DNA from: G965215045 sp965215045
Lineage (GTDB): Bacteria > Pseudomonadota > Gammaproteobacteria > JABABF01
DNA length: 64,000 bases
Assembly: GCA_965215045.1 (NCBI GenBank)
Contig: OZ244031.1
Location: forward strand, 1,364,001-1,428,000
Direction: 5' to 3'
A program made the position numbers and the translations under genes. A model generated the notes under the pieces. That model worked only from the letters and a program-made list of their open reading frames with translations, was not told the DNA's origin and did not search any database. Positions 8,534-16,859 of this stretch are shown one piece after another. Within the stretch, counting starts at the first letter, position 1. Every line of letters starts with the position of its first letter.

Positions 8534-9477
8534 AACTTCGCGGCGCGGACAAGCTGCAGCGCGGCGCAGTCCCCCTGCGCTGGCGTTCCGAGACGCGCAC
8601 CCGGCCGGCCAAGCCGCCATGGCTGCGCGTCAGCCTGCCGCAGTCGCCGACAGTGGCGCGGGTGCGCTCCATCCTGCGCCGGCGCCGTCTCGCCTCGGTC
8701 TGCGAGCAGGCCCAGTGCCCCAATCTCGGTGAATGTTTTGGCAAGGGAACCGCGACCTTCATGATCCTGGGAGAGATCTGCACCCGGCGCTGTGCTTTTT
8801 GTGATGTCGCCAGCGGCATCCCCCTGCCGCCGGATGAGGAGGAACCCCGTTCCCTGGCACTGGCGATCGCCGAAATGGGTCTGCGCTATGCGGTGATCAC
8901 CTCGGTCGATCGCGATGACCTGGCCGACGGCGGTGCCGCGCATTTTGCCGCCTGTATTCGCGAGACCCGCGCGCACAACCCCGGCATTCGTATCGAAGCA
9001 CTGACGCCCGATTTCCGCAACCGTATTGCGCGCGCGCTGCCGGTGCTGGTGCAAACCCCGCCCGACGTGTTCAATCACAACCTGGAGACCGTGCCCGCCC
9101 TGTACCGCCGGGTGCGGCCCGGTGCCGACTACCGGGGTTCCTTGCGGCTGCTCGCCGAGTTTCGGGCGCAGTGTCCCGGGACGCCGACCAAGTCCGGGCT
9201 CATGCTGGGGCTGGGCGAGGAGCGGGACCAGGTGTACGAGGTCTTGTGCGAGCTGCGGCAACACGGGGTGACGATGCTGACCCTGGGCCAGTACCTGCAG
9301 CCCGGTGCGCACCACCTGCCGGTGAGTCGCTTCGTGCCGCCGGAGGAGTTCGAGCAGTGGCGGGAGACCGGCCTCGAGTTGGGTTTCGAACACGTGGCCT
9401 CGGGGCCGCTGGTGCGTTCCTCGTACCACGCCGAGTTGCAACACGAGGCTCGCGCACCGGTCGGCACCGCATCTTGA
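8488..9477 (+). CDS. lipA: Lipoyl synthase (radical SAM)
   Basis: LipA inserts two sulfur atoms into protein-bound octanoyl groups. The ATG at 8488 gives 329 residues and is preceded by GAGTACGGGAGA. The auxiliary-cluster cysteines are Cys72, Cys77 and Cys83 in CEQAQCPNLGEC. The radical-SAM cysteines are Cys98, Cys102 and Cys105 in CTRRCAFC. The conserved RSSY near the C-terminus, which contributes the unusual serine ligand, is also present. In-frame extension upstream into lipB is possible but would exceed family length. Downstream lies a 309-base repeat tract shared with the convergent holA. Confidence 0.95.
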   Translation: MAERRTSRTGLAPGVKLRGADKLQRGAVPLRWRSETRTRPAKPPWLRVSLPQSPTVARVRSILRRRRLASVCEQAQCPNLGECFGKGTATFMILGEICTRRCAFCDVASGIPLPPDEEEPRSLALAIAEMGLRYAVITSVDRDDLADGGAAHFAACIRETRAHNPGIRIEALTPDFRNRIARALPVLVQTPPDVFNHNLETVPALYRRVRPGADYRGSLRLLAEFRAQCPGTPTKSGLMLGLGEERDQVYEVLCELRQHGVTMLTLGQYLQPGAHHLPVSRFVPPEEFEQWRETGLELGFEHVASGPLVRSSYHAELQHEARAPVGTAS

Positions 9478-9860
9478 GAGAATCCTGGGGGGAGGGGGCG
9501 CGGGCGTGCCGTGTTTCTAACCCGCTGTGCGCAGTGCGTATATGGAGGTGTTTGCCGCAGGCTGAGGCGCGATAACTCTCCCCGGGTGCGCAGGTGCGCT
9601 GTGTTTCTAACCCGCTGTGCGCAGTGCATAGATGGAGGTGTTTGCCGCAGGCTGAGGCGCGATAACTCTCCCCGGGTGCGCAGGCCCGCCGTGCTTCTAA
9701 CCTGCTGTGCGCAGTGCGTATATGGAGGTGTTTGCCGCAGGCTGAGGCGCGATAACTCTCCCCGGGTGCGCAGGTGCGCTGTGTTTCTAACCTGCCGTGC
9801 GCAGTGCGTATATGCCGGCGAGCCGCAGGCTGAGGCGCGATAACTCTCCCCAGGCCGACA
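9478..9860. repeat. 90-bp tandem repeat between lipA and holA, derived from the holA 3' end
   Basis: The sequence GTGTTTCTAACCCGCTGTGC starts a unit that recurs at 9511, 9601, 9691 and 9781, exactly 90 bases apart. The last copy is the real end of holA on the minus strand, including its stop codon. The other three are near-copies of that gene end, differing mainly in an insert (CAAACACCTCC) where holA has nine other bases. The 309-base gap between lipA and holA holds no gene. Because 90 is divisible by three, one minus-strand frame stays open through all copies, but it is out of frame with holA. Confidence 0.9.
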
Positions 9861-10809
9861 GGTTTTTATCGCCCTTGACCGCGCGGTCCACGCGCGCCGC
9901 ATATTGCAACAAGGCCTCCAGGCCGGGGCGCCTGTGGCGTTGCAGGGCCTGGCGCATGAGCGGAATTCTGCGTTGCCAGACGCCCTCGTTGCGCAGTGCC
10001 TCGAGGTCGGAAACCCCGCGCTCGATCTGCACGGCGGCGCGGCCCAGCTTGCGAATTTCACGGCTCAGCACCGCGAGAATTTGCAGCGGTGGCGTCCCTT
10101 CCTCGCGCAGTCGCTGCAAGCTGCGCACGCAGGCGGCCGCATCCCCGGTCAGTGCGTACTCCACCAGTTGAAAGACATCGTAGCGGGCATTGTCGGCCAC
10201 TGCCATGCTCACGGTGTGCGTATTGATCGCGCCGTTTTCTGCAAACAGGCGCAGCTTTTCGATTTCCTGGGCGGCGGCCAGCAGGTTGCCTTCGACACGA
10301 TGGCATAGCATTTGCAGGGTCTCGCGGTCCGCACTGAGGGAAAATTTCTGCAGTCGCCCACGCAGCCAGCTCTCCAGTTGCCGCCCTTCCAGGGGCCATA
10401 CGCGCAGCACGATGCCGACCCGGTCGATGCCCTGCACCCAGGCACTTTTCATGGCGCGGGCGTCGAGCCTGCCACAGCGGAACAGGAAAAAATTGTCCTG
10501 GATGCAGTGGGTGATGCAGTGCAGGATGCGTTCGCCGGCACTCTTGTCCGGTGCTGCGGCAAAGCGCACTTCCACGAGGCGGCGGCTTGAGAACAGGCCG
10601 ATGTTGGCGACCTCGTCGGCGAATGCCTGCCAATCGAAACCGCGTTCCACATCGTAGACCTTGCGTTCCTCGCAACCGCTCTCGCGATAGCGCGCGCGGA
10701 TCGCATCACAGGCTTCCACCAGTTGCAGCGGCTCGTCGCCGCTGACCAGGTGAGCCGGCGCCGGGCCGTTTTTCAGTTGCGCGTCGAGCTGGGAGAAGCG
10801 GATTTGCAT
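9787..10809 (-). CDS. holA: DNA polymerase III subunit delta
   Basis: The delta subunit opens the sliding clamp within the clamp loader complex. The 340-residue product is of normal size (the E. coli protein has 343). It begins MQIRFSQLDAQL and contains LVSGDEPLQLVEA at residues 21-33, which matches the start of the delta AAA-like fold, plus the FFLFRCGRLDARAMKSAW region and a helical collar domain. Its start codon overlaps the stop of a repeat-derived mini-ORF (TGATG), so it is probably translated by coupling from the lptE side. Both its 5' and 3' ends have been copied into neighbouring tandem repeats. Confidence 0.9.
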   Translation of the reverse strand: MQIRFSQLDAQLKNGPAPAHLVSGDEPLQLVEACDAIRARYRESGCEERKVYDVERGFDWQAFADEVANIGLFSSRRLVEVRFAAAPDKSAGERILHCITHCIQDNFFLFRCGRLDARAMKSAWVQGIDRVGIVLRVWPLEGRQLESWLRGRLQKFSLSADRETLQMLCHRVEGNLLAAAQEIEKLRLFAENGAINTHTVSMAVADNARYDVFQLVEYALTGDAAACVRSLQRLREEGTPPLQILAVLSREIRKLGRAAVQIERGVSDLEALRNEGVWQRRIPLMRQALQRHRRPGLEALLQYAARVDRAVKGDKNLSAWGELSRLSLRLAGIYALRTAG

Positions 10810-11012
10810 CAGGGAGCCGGGCCGTTTTTCGGTTGCCGGGCGGTGAGTGTAGAGAAGCGGATTTGCATCAGGGCGCCGGGCCGTTTTTCGGTTGCGCGCC
10901 GAGCTGGGAGAAGCGGATTTGCATCAGGGCGCCGGGCCGTTTTTCGGTTGCGCGCCGAGCTGGGAGAAGCGGATTTGCATCAGGGAGCCGGGCCGTTTTT
11001 CGGTTGCCGGGC
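10800..11012 (-). repeat. 56-bp tandem repeats at the lptE-holA junction forming three coupled mini-ORFs
   Basis: On the minus strand the motif TGATGCAAATCCGCTTCTC (stop of one frame, start of the next) occurs at start codons 10980, 10924, 10868 and 10809. The spacings are 56, 56 and 59 bases. Each unit joins the first codons of holA (MQIRFS) to the last codons of lptE (QPKNGPAP and stop). The result is three complete mini-ORFs at 10924-10980, 10868-10924 and 10809-10868, of 18, 18 and 19 residues. Each stop overlaps the next ATG, and the last stop overlaps the true holA ATG. This is a tandem duplication of the gene junction that kept stop-start coupling in every copy. Confidence 0.9.
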
Positions 11013-11483
11013 GGCGCGCGCCTGCTGTGCCATCTTTTCGGCGATGCGCATGGCGAGTTGGCGGTCCATCTCCTCGCGCAGGTAGGCCTCTTCCCACAGC
11101 GTGTCGTTGAGGATAAAGAAGTTCTGGCGCAGGTGCCGGGTGCTGGACAGGCGGTGCGTGCTCCGCTGTTTGCCGCGGAGAATCTCCACCGTCACGCGGG
11201 TGTACAGGGTGTACTCGGCGACGATGCCGCGCGCGCTCGAGCTCAAGGTATCGTGGTCTTCCTCGTAGGAGAGAATGTTCAGCTTCCACCCGGGCCCTTC
11301 CCCGACCCCGGCCAGGGTGAACCAGTCCCGCAGTTCCCGGCCCAGGCGCGCGCCGTCTTCGGCGACTTCCACTTGCACGCCGTCGCCAAAGAGTTCGGCA
11401 TAGTCTTCCGGCGGCAGGCTAAAACCACAGGCCGCCAGTGTGAACAACGTTAACAACGGGGGCAGCAATGACAGGGCGCGCAT
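10980..11483 (-). CDS. lptE: LPS-assembly lipoprotein LptE
   Basis: LptE plugs the LptD barrel that inserts lipopolysaccharide into the outer membrane. The 167-residue precursor has a hydrophobic signal and a lipobox LAAC with Cys19 as the predicted lipidated residue, followed by GFSLP. The remainder fits the small alpha/beta LptE fold, with the usual weak sequence conservation. Its position between leuS and holA is the classic location for this gene and is the main support for the name. The ATG overlaps the leuS stop (TGATG). The C-terminal residues QPKNGPAP were carried into the adjoining repeat units. Confidence 0.88.
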   Translation of the reverse strand: MRALSLLPPLLTLFTLAACGFSLPPEDYAELFGDGVQVEVAEDGARLGRELRDWFTLAGVGEGPGWKLNILSYEEDHDTLSSSARGIVAEYTLYTRVTVEILRGKQRSTHRLSSTRHLRQNFFILNDTLWEEAYLREEMDRQLAMRIAEKMAQQARAARQPKNGPAP

Positions 11484-13936
11484 CAGGATGCCTTGCGACG
11501 CAGCACGATGTTTACCAGTTTATCAGGGATGACAATCGTTTTTTCCACGGTTTGACCGTGCAGGAAACGCTGTACCTTTTCATGCTCCAGTGCCAGTTTC
11601 TGCAGGCTTTGCTCATCGGTGCCGGCACGGGTCTGCAGCCGTGCACGCAACTTGCCGTTGATCTGCACCACCACGGTGACTTCCTCGCGTTCCAGTGCCC
11701 GGGCATCGGCCTCCGGCCAGGGACACTCGTGCACTGTGCCACTGCCACCCAGCGTCTGCCACAGAACGTGGCAGATGTGCGGCGTCACCGGTGTCAGCAA
11801 CTGCACCGCGCTCTGCAGGGCAAAATGACGCACCGCGCGATTGGCTGCGCCGTTTTCCAGGCGGCTGATGGCATTGCATAATTCCATGATCGCGGCGATG
11901 GCGGTGTTGAAGCCGAAGCGCTCGCGGTAATCGCGGTTGACCCGGTCGATGGTCTCATGGGTCTTGCGTAACAGGCTGCGCCCGCTTGCATCTTCGGCTT
12001 GCGGGGCCGCCGTGTCCGGCAGGCCCTGTGCCGCGTGTTCGTGCACCAGGCGCCACAGCCGTTTCAAAAAACGGTGCGCTCCCTCCACCGCTTGGTCGGA
12101 CCATTCCAGGGATTGTTCCGGCGGTGCGGCGAACAGTACGTACAGGCGCACCGTGTCGGCACCGTAGCGCTCGATCAGGCCCCTGGGACTGACGGTGTTG
12201 CCCCTGGACTTGGACATCTTGGCACCGTCTTTGAGCACCATGCCCTGGCTCAGCAGGCGGGTGAAGGGCTCATCGCAGTCGACCAGCCCCAGGTCGCGCA
12301 GGGCCTTGTGAAAAAAACGCGCATACAGCAGGTGCATGACCGCGTGTTCGATACCGCCCACGTACTGGTCGACCGGCAGCCAGTAGCGCGCCCGCTCGTC
12401 GAGCATTTTTTCGTTTTGCGCCGGACAGCAGAAGCGGGCGTAGTACCAGGAGGATTCGACGAAGGTGTCGAAAGTGTCGGTCTCCCGCCGCGCCTCGCCG
12501 CCGCATTCGGGACACTCCGTGTGCACGAAACTCTGCAACTCCGGCAGGGGGGAGGCGGCACCCGCAAAGCGCGCGTCGCCGGGCAACAACACCGGCAGTT
12601 GTTCCTCGGGCGTCGGCACCGCCCCGCAGCGCGGGCAATGAATGATCGGGATCGGCGCGCCCCAGTAGCGCTGGCGGGACACGCTCCAATCGCGCAGGCG
12701 GTAGCGCACCCGGCGTGCACCGCCGTGTTTTTCGCAGAGTGCATCGCCGATCGCCGCACAGGCGTCGGCGAAGTCCAGGCCGTCCCACTGGCCGGAGTTG
12801 AGCAGGCGTCCGTGCCCGGTGTAGGCACCTCCTTCGACATCGTACTCGCCGCCGGGCGGCTCGATGACCTGCCGGATCGGCAACTGGTACTTGCGCGCGA
12901 ATTCCCAGTCCCGCTGGTCATGTGCGGGCACGCTCATGATCGCACCCGAGCCGTATTCCATGAGCACGAAATTGGCCACCCAGACCGGGAGCTCCTCGCC
13001 GCTGAACGGGTGCACGGCGCGCAGGCCGGTGTCCATCCCTTCTTTTTCTCCCGTTGCCAGCTCCGCCTCGCTGAGCTTCTGCTGTTGCTGGCGTTCCAGG
13101 AATTCCTGCAGCCCGGTAGGGGCCTCCAGGTCTTGCAGCAGCGGATGTTGCGGCGAGAGTGCGACGAAGGTGGTGCCCATGAGGGTGTCCGGCCGCGTGG
13201 TGAACACGCGCAGGGTCTGCTCGCTGCCTCGCAGGGCGAAATCGAATTCCACGCCCTCGGAGCGCCCGATCCAGTTCTTCTGCATGAGGCGCACCTGCTG
13301 GGGCCAGCCCTCGAGTGCTTCCAGTGCCTCCAGCAGTTCTTCGGCGTAGCGGGTGATGCGCAGGTACCACTGGCTGACGCGCCGCTGTTCCACCGGTGCA
13401 CCGGAACGCCAGCCGCGCCCGTCCACCACCTGCTCGTTGGCGAGCACCGTCTGGTCCACGGGGTCCCAGTTGACCTCGCCCTCGGCGCGGTACACCAGGC
13501 CCTCTGCGTACAGGCGCAGGAAAAACCACTGTTCCCAGCGGTAGTATTCCGGGTCACAGGTGGCGAATTCCCGCGACCAGTCGTAGGAGAAGCCCAGGCG
13601 CTGCAATTCCGTGCGCATCGCTGCGATGTTGGAACGGGTCCACTGTTCGGGCGGTGCCCCCTGTTCGATGGCGGCGTTTTCCGCCGGCAGGCCGAAGGCG
13701 TCCCAGCCCATCGGGTGCAGCACGTTGAAGCCCGCCATGCGCCGCTGCCGGGCCATGGCGTCGACGATGGTGTAATTGCGCACGTGGCCGATGTGCAACG
13801 CCCCGCTGGGATAGGGGAACATGGCCAGGCAATAGTATTTTTCCCGCGGGTCGTCTTCGCGGGTGCTGAAACAGTCGTGTTCCGCCCACCACTGCTGCAC
13901 TTCCCGTTCCAGTTCAGCCGCCTGGTAGTTTTTCAC
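11483..13936 (-). CDS. leuS: Leucyl-tRNA synthetase
   Basis: LeuRS charges tRNA-Leu. The chosen GTG at 13936 gives 817 residues, and its first residues VKNYQAAELEREVQQWW align with the normal LeuS N-terminus. Longer versions of the frame run into lnt and are rejected. Class I signatures are HIGH at residues 48-51 and KMSKS starting near residue 573. The editing domain is present, and zinc-binding pairs CPRCG and CPECGG can be seen in the middle. The start overlaps the end of lnt by 23 bases, and the stop overlaps lptE, so all three genes form one operon. A tRNA-Leu gene lies elsewhere in the window at 33104. Confidence 0.96.
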   Translation of the reverse strand: MKNYQAAELEREVQQWWAEHDCFSTREDDPREKYYCLAMFPYPSGALHIGHVRNYTIVDAMARQRRMAGFNVLHPMGWDAFGLPAENAAIEQGAPPEQWTRSNIAAMRTELQRLGFSYDWSREFATCDPEYYRWEQWFFLRLYAEGLVYRAEGEVNWDPVDQTVLANEQVVDGRGWRSGAPVEQRRVSQWYLRITRYAEELLEALEALEGWPQQVRLMQKNWIGRSEGVEFDFALRGSEQTLRVFTTRPDTLMGTTFVALSPQHPLLQDLEAPTGLQEFLERQQQQKLSEAELATGEKEGMDTGLRAVHPFSGEELPVWVANFVLMEYGSGAIMSVPAHDQRDWEFARKYQLPIRQVIEPPGGEYDVEGGAYTGHGRLLNSGQWDGLDFADACAAIGDALCEKHGGARRVRYRLRDWSVSRQRYWGAPIPIIHCPRCGAVPTPEEQLPVLLPGDARFAGAASPLPELQSFVHTECPECGGEARRETDTFDTFVESSWYYARFCCPAQNEKMLDERARYWLPVDQYVGGIEHAVMHLLYARFFHKALRDLGLVDCDEPFTRLLSQGMVLKDGAKMSKSRGNTVSPRGLIERYGADTVRLYVLFAAPPEQSLEWSDQAVEGAHRFLKRLWRLVHEHAAQGLPDTAAPQAEDASGRSLLRKTHETIDRVNRDYRERFGFNTAIAAIMELCNAISRLENGAANRAVRHFALQSAVQLLTPVTPHICHVLWQTLGGSGTVHECPWPEADARALEREEVTVVVQINGKLRARLQTRAGTDEQSLQKLALEHEKVQRFLHGQTVEKTIVIPDKLVNIVLRRKAS

Positions 13937-15464
13937 CTCTGCCCGGTCTCCACAATAACGACGCCCACAACAGCAACACCGCCCCCAGGCACAGGTACAA
14001 CAGGGGACGGATGCCGGTGATTGCAAAAGGCGTGGCGCCGCTGCGTATTGTAACTGCGCCGCCCAGGGTCTGGGTCTTGAACAATTCGCTGCGCACCCGG
14101 ATGCGCCCGCGATGGTCCACCAGGGCGGAGAGGCCCCGGTTGGTGGCGCGCACCAGCTCGCGCCCGGTCTCCAGGGCGCGCATGCGTGCGATGCCCAGGT
14201 GCTGATATGGTGCCAGCGAGCGGCCGAACCAGGCGTCCTCACTCAAGGTCAGCAGCACCCCGGCATCCGGCAGTTCCCGGGCCACCATCTCCGGGTAGGC
14301 GATCTCATAGCAGATAAACACCGGGGCCGGGACGCCGTACAGGAACAGGTTTTGCTGCTCCGGTGCCCCGCTCTCGAAAAAGGAGAGGGGCAGGTCGAAG
14401 AAGGGCACCAGGCCGCGAATCCAGTTCTCCAGCGGCACGTACTCGCCGAAGGGCACCAGGTGCCGCTTGTAATATTGCCCCCGGGCGGCGCCGGCGCCGA
14501 TTGCGGTGTTGTAGTAGCGGACGGCGTCCGCCTCCCCGGTGTAGCGGGTCACCCCGGCGATGAAGGCCTTGCCCTGGCGGTGCGCGCGCTCTTCCATCTG
14601 TTGCAGCAGCGCGCGGCTCTGCGGCAGCCAGTCGACCATGGAGGTCTCGGGCCATACCAGCAGCTCATGTTCCGTCCACAGCGGGGTGCTCATGGACTCG
14701 TAGCGTTCCAGGATATGGCGCCGTTGCTGCGGGTCTCCCCACTTGAGCTCCAGGGGAATATTGGCTTGCACGATGCCGACCCCGATGGAGCGCCCGGGCT
14801 CGGTCCACTCCACGTTGCGCAGCAGGGCACCGCCGCCCCAGATCAGCAGCAGCAGTCCGGCCGCCAGGGCGCGGGCACCCGGGGAGGCGCGCCACAGGTA
14901 TACCGCCAGCACGCCGCTGGCGGCGACCAGCAGCCCCAGCAACTGGACGCCCCCCAACGGTGCCCAGCCGGCCAGGGGCGTGTCCAGGTGGGCGTATCCC
15001 GCAAGCAGCCAGGGAAACCCGGTCAGCACCCAGGTGGCAGACCATTCGCTGAACAGCCAGAACAGGGGAAAGGCGCAGGCGTAGCGGATGGGAGCCGCAG
15101 AAAAGCCCGGGCGGGACAGTGCCCAGGGCAGGGTGCAAAATAGCAGCCCCATCCCGGCGCAGAACAGCACGGTCAGCAACAGGGCGACCGGCATGGCGGT
15201 GTTGCCGTGGTAGTGAATGCTGACGAATACCCAGGAACCGCCGCTGCCGAACAGGCCGCAGCCGTAGTACCAGCCGCGCAGTGCCGCTCCCAGGGGGCGC
15301 ATCTCCCTGAGGCAGAGAAACAGCAGGGCGGCGGCCAGAATGCCCGCCGGCCACCAGTACAAGGGGGCCAGTGCCAGGGTTTGCAAAACGCCGGCGGCCG
15401 CAGCCAGCAGGTCGCCCGGCCGTCCGGGTCGGAAGAGACGCGGCAGGTCCCGGGCCCGTTGCAT
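13914..15464 (-). CDS. lnt: Apolipoprotein N-acyltransferase
   Basis: Lnt adds the third acyl chain to bacterial lipoproteins at the inner membrane. The ATG at 15464 gives 516 residues, preceded by GGAACGG and placed 20 bases after corC. The N-terminal half has about six membrane helices. The periplasmic nitrilase-like domain shows the catalytic set: the glutamate in WPETSM, the lysine in YYKRHLVPFGEYVP and the cysteine in CYEIAYPE. A final helix returns to the membrane. Gene order corC-lnt is conserved in gammaproteobacteria. Lnt prepares lipoproteins such as LptE, which is encoded in the same operon. Confidence 0.94.
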   Translation of the reverse strand: MQRARDLPRLFRPGRPGDLLAAAAGVLQTLALAPLYWWPAGILAAALLFLCLREMRPLGAALRGWYYGCGLFGSGGSWVFVSIHYHGNTAMPVALLLTVLFCAGMGLLFCTLPWALSRPGFSAAPIRYACAFPLFWLFSEWSATWVLTGFPWLLAGYAHLDTPLAGWAPLGGVQLLGLLVAASGVLAVYLWRASPGARALAAGLLLLIWGGGALLRNVEWTEPGRSIGVGIVQANIPLELKWGDPQQRRHILERYESMSTPLWTEHELLVWPETSMVDWLPQSRALLQQMEERAHRQGKAFIAGVTRYTGEADAVRYYNTAIGAGAARGQYYKRHLVPFGEYVPLENWIRGLVPFFDLPLSFFESGAPEQQNLFLYGVPAPVFICYEIAYPEMVARELPDAGVLLTLSEDAWFGRSLAPYQHLGIARMRALETGRELVRATNRGLSALVDHRGRIRVRSELFKTQTLGGAVTIRSGATPFAITGIRPLLYLCLGAVLLLWASLLWRPGRGEKLPGG

Positions 15465-15483
15465 CCGTTCCAGGGGCTGGTTC

Positions 15484-16371
15484 TTAGTCTTCTCGCGGAC
15501 GCGAATCGTCAGCGGGCAGCGTCGTCTTCCGGCGCAGGTGCAGCAGCTGTGCGCGCTTGGCATCGGCCTCGATGACGGTGAGCTTCATGTCCTCCAGGTC
15601 CAGGCTGTCCCCGACCCTGGGAATGCGCCCCAGCTTGCGCGACAGCACGCCGCTGAGAGTATCGGCGTATTCCTGGTCCTGCAGGGAGGTGGCAAAAGCC
15701 TCGTCGAATTCCTCCAGGGGCGTCAGCGCATCCAGGTGATAGTTTTGCGCGTCCAGGACCCGGATATGCTGTTTTTGTTCCGAGTCATGCTCGTCCTCTA
15801 TGTCCCCGATGATCTCCTCCAATGCATCCTCCAGGGTCAGCAGGCCGGCGGTGCCGCCGTATTCATCCTTGACGATGGCCATGTGCGTGCGCTGGCGGCG
15901 GAATTCCGTGAGCAGGGTATGCAATTCCTTGCTTTCCGGGACGAAATAGGCGGGGCGCAACATTTTCCTGCGCCGCTCTTCGCCGACCATGCCGTTGTGG
16001 GAACTCAACAGCGGCAGCAGGTCCTTGGCCAGCAGGATCCCCAGGACTTCATCGGCGTTGGCACCGATGGCGGGATAGCGGGAGTGTTCCGATTCGACAA
16101 TGGTCTCCACCCAGCGCGCCACGGGGTCCGTGATGCGCACCACTTTCATGGCCGGTCGCGGGATCATGATCTCCCGCACCTGCTTGTCCCCGGCGACGAC
16201 CGCGCGCTGCATCACGCCGTAGAGTCCGTGCTGGATAATGCCGCGCTCACGCGCCAGTTGCAGCACGCGGTAGAGATCCTCGCGGTCCCTGGGCACAGAG
16301 CCCCCGAGTTTTCTGAAATATTGCCGGACGCTGCGCCGCCCTGCAGGGGAGTTTTTGCCGGAGTTGTTCAT
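15484..16371 (-). CDS. corC: CorC-type CBS domain protein (magnesium/cobalt efflux, HlyC/CorC family)
   Basis: The 295-residue protein starts at the ATG at 16371. It contains two CBS domains (REIMIPRPAMKVV near 70 and KMLRPAYFVPES near 135) and a C-terminal CorC_HlyC domain with the GYxxH-like NYHLDALTPLEEF segment. It has no membrane helices, so it resembles the cytoplasmic YbeX/CorC protein rather than membrane CNNM proteins. It has been linked to magnesium and cobalt efflux and, with YbeY, to ribosome-related stress in enterics. It sits between ybeY (29 bases upstream) and lnt (19 bases downstream), the standard order. Confidence 0.9.
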   Translation of the reverse strand: MNNSGKNSPAGRRSVRQYFRKLGGSVPRDREDLYRVLQLARERGIIQHGLYGVMQRAVVAGDKQVREIMIPRPAMKVVRITDPVARWVETIVESEHSRYPAIGANADEVLGILLAKDLLPLLSSHNGMVGEERRRKMLRPAYFVPESKELHTLLTEFRRQRTHMAIVKDEYGGTAGLLTLEDALEEIIGDIEDEHDSEQKQHIRVLDAQNYHLDALTPLEEFDEAFATSLQDQEYADTLSGVLSRKLGRIPRVGDSLDLEDMKLTVIEADAKRAQLLHLRRKTTLPADDSRPRED

Positions 16372-16400
16372 GCCGGTAGACCGCTGCCTGTCCGGGGAGT

Positions 16401-16859
16401 TCAAAGGTAGGGGGCCGGAAAGCCGAGTTCCCGCAGGATGGCGGTCTCCCGCGTCTCCATCTCGCGGGCCTCCCGTTCCGCCTCGTGCGTGTACCCCTGC
16501 AGGTGCAAAACGCCGTGCACCAGGAGATGCGCCCAGTGCGCCTCCGGTTCCCGGCCCAGTGTTCGCGCCTCGTCTTCGATCACCGGCGCACAGGCGGCGA
16601 CATCGCCCAGGTGACGCCAGCCCCCCGCCTCCGGCCCGGTCGCCGGGAACGACAGCACGTTGGTGCTGCCCCGGCGCCGGCGGTGCCGGAGATTGAGTGC
16701 CGCCATCTCTGCGCGGTCCATCATCCGCACGCACAGCCGCACCCGCGGGGCATCCTGCGTCGGCTCGGTGTTGAGCACCCGCCGCACCCAGTGGCGGATC
16801 TGCCGATCCCGGGGACCGGGATGCCGGCTGGCGCGTTGCACCTCCACTTGCAGCTGCAT
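16401..16859 (-). CDS. ybeY: Endoribonuclease YbeY
   Basis: YbeY is a metal-dependent RNase needed for 16S rRNA 3' end maturation and ribosome quality control. The 152-residue protein has the zinc-binding signature HGVLHLQGYTHE, which corresponds to the family HGxLHLxGYDH motif with the aspartate replaced by threonine. An upstream STNVLSFP block is also typical. The start overlaps the phoH stop (TGATG), so the PhoH and YbeY proteins are likely made in a coupled way. Confidence 0.94.
   Translation of the reverse strand: MQLQVEVQRASRHPGPRDRQIRHWVRRVLNTEPTQDAPRVRLCVRMMDRAEMAALNLRHRRRRGSTNVLSFPATGPEAGGWRHLGDVAACAPVIEDEARTLGREPEAHWAHLLVHGVLHLQGYTHEAEREAREMETRETAILRELGFPAPYL

Noticed and set aside
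9511..9860. Possible CRISPR array
   Set aside because: The repeats are contiguous without unique spacers, and no cas genes are present. The same holds for the arrays at 10800, 17930, 27693, 32927, 45993 and 59388.
9129..10061. 310-codon minus-strand frame running through the 90-bp repeats
   Set aside because: It is out of frame with holA and continues antisense into lipA. Its repeats are explained by duplication of the holA end.
11999..14020. 673-codon open frame on the plus strand opposite leuS
   Set aside because: It is antisense to a clearly conserved leuS, has biased composition and no motifs.
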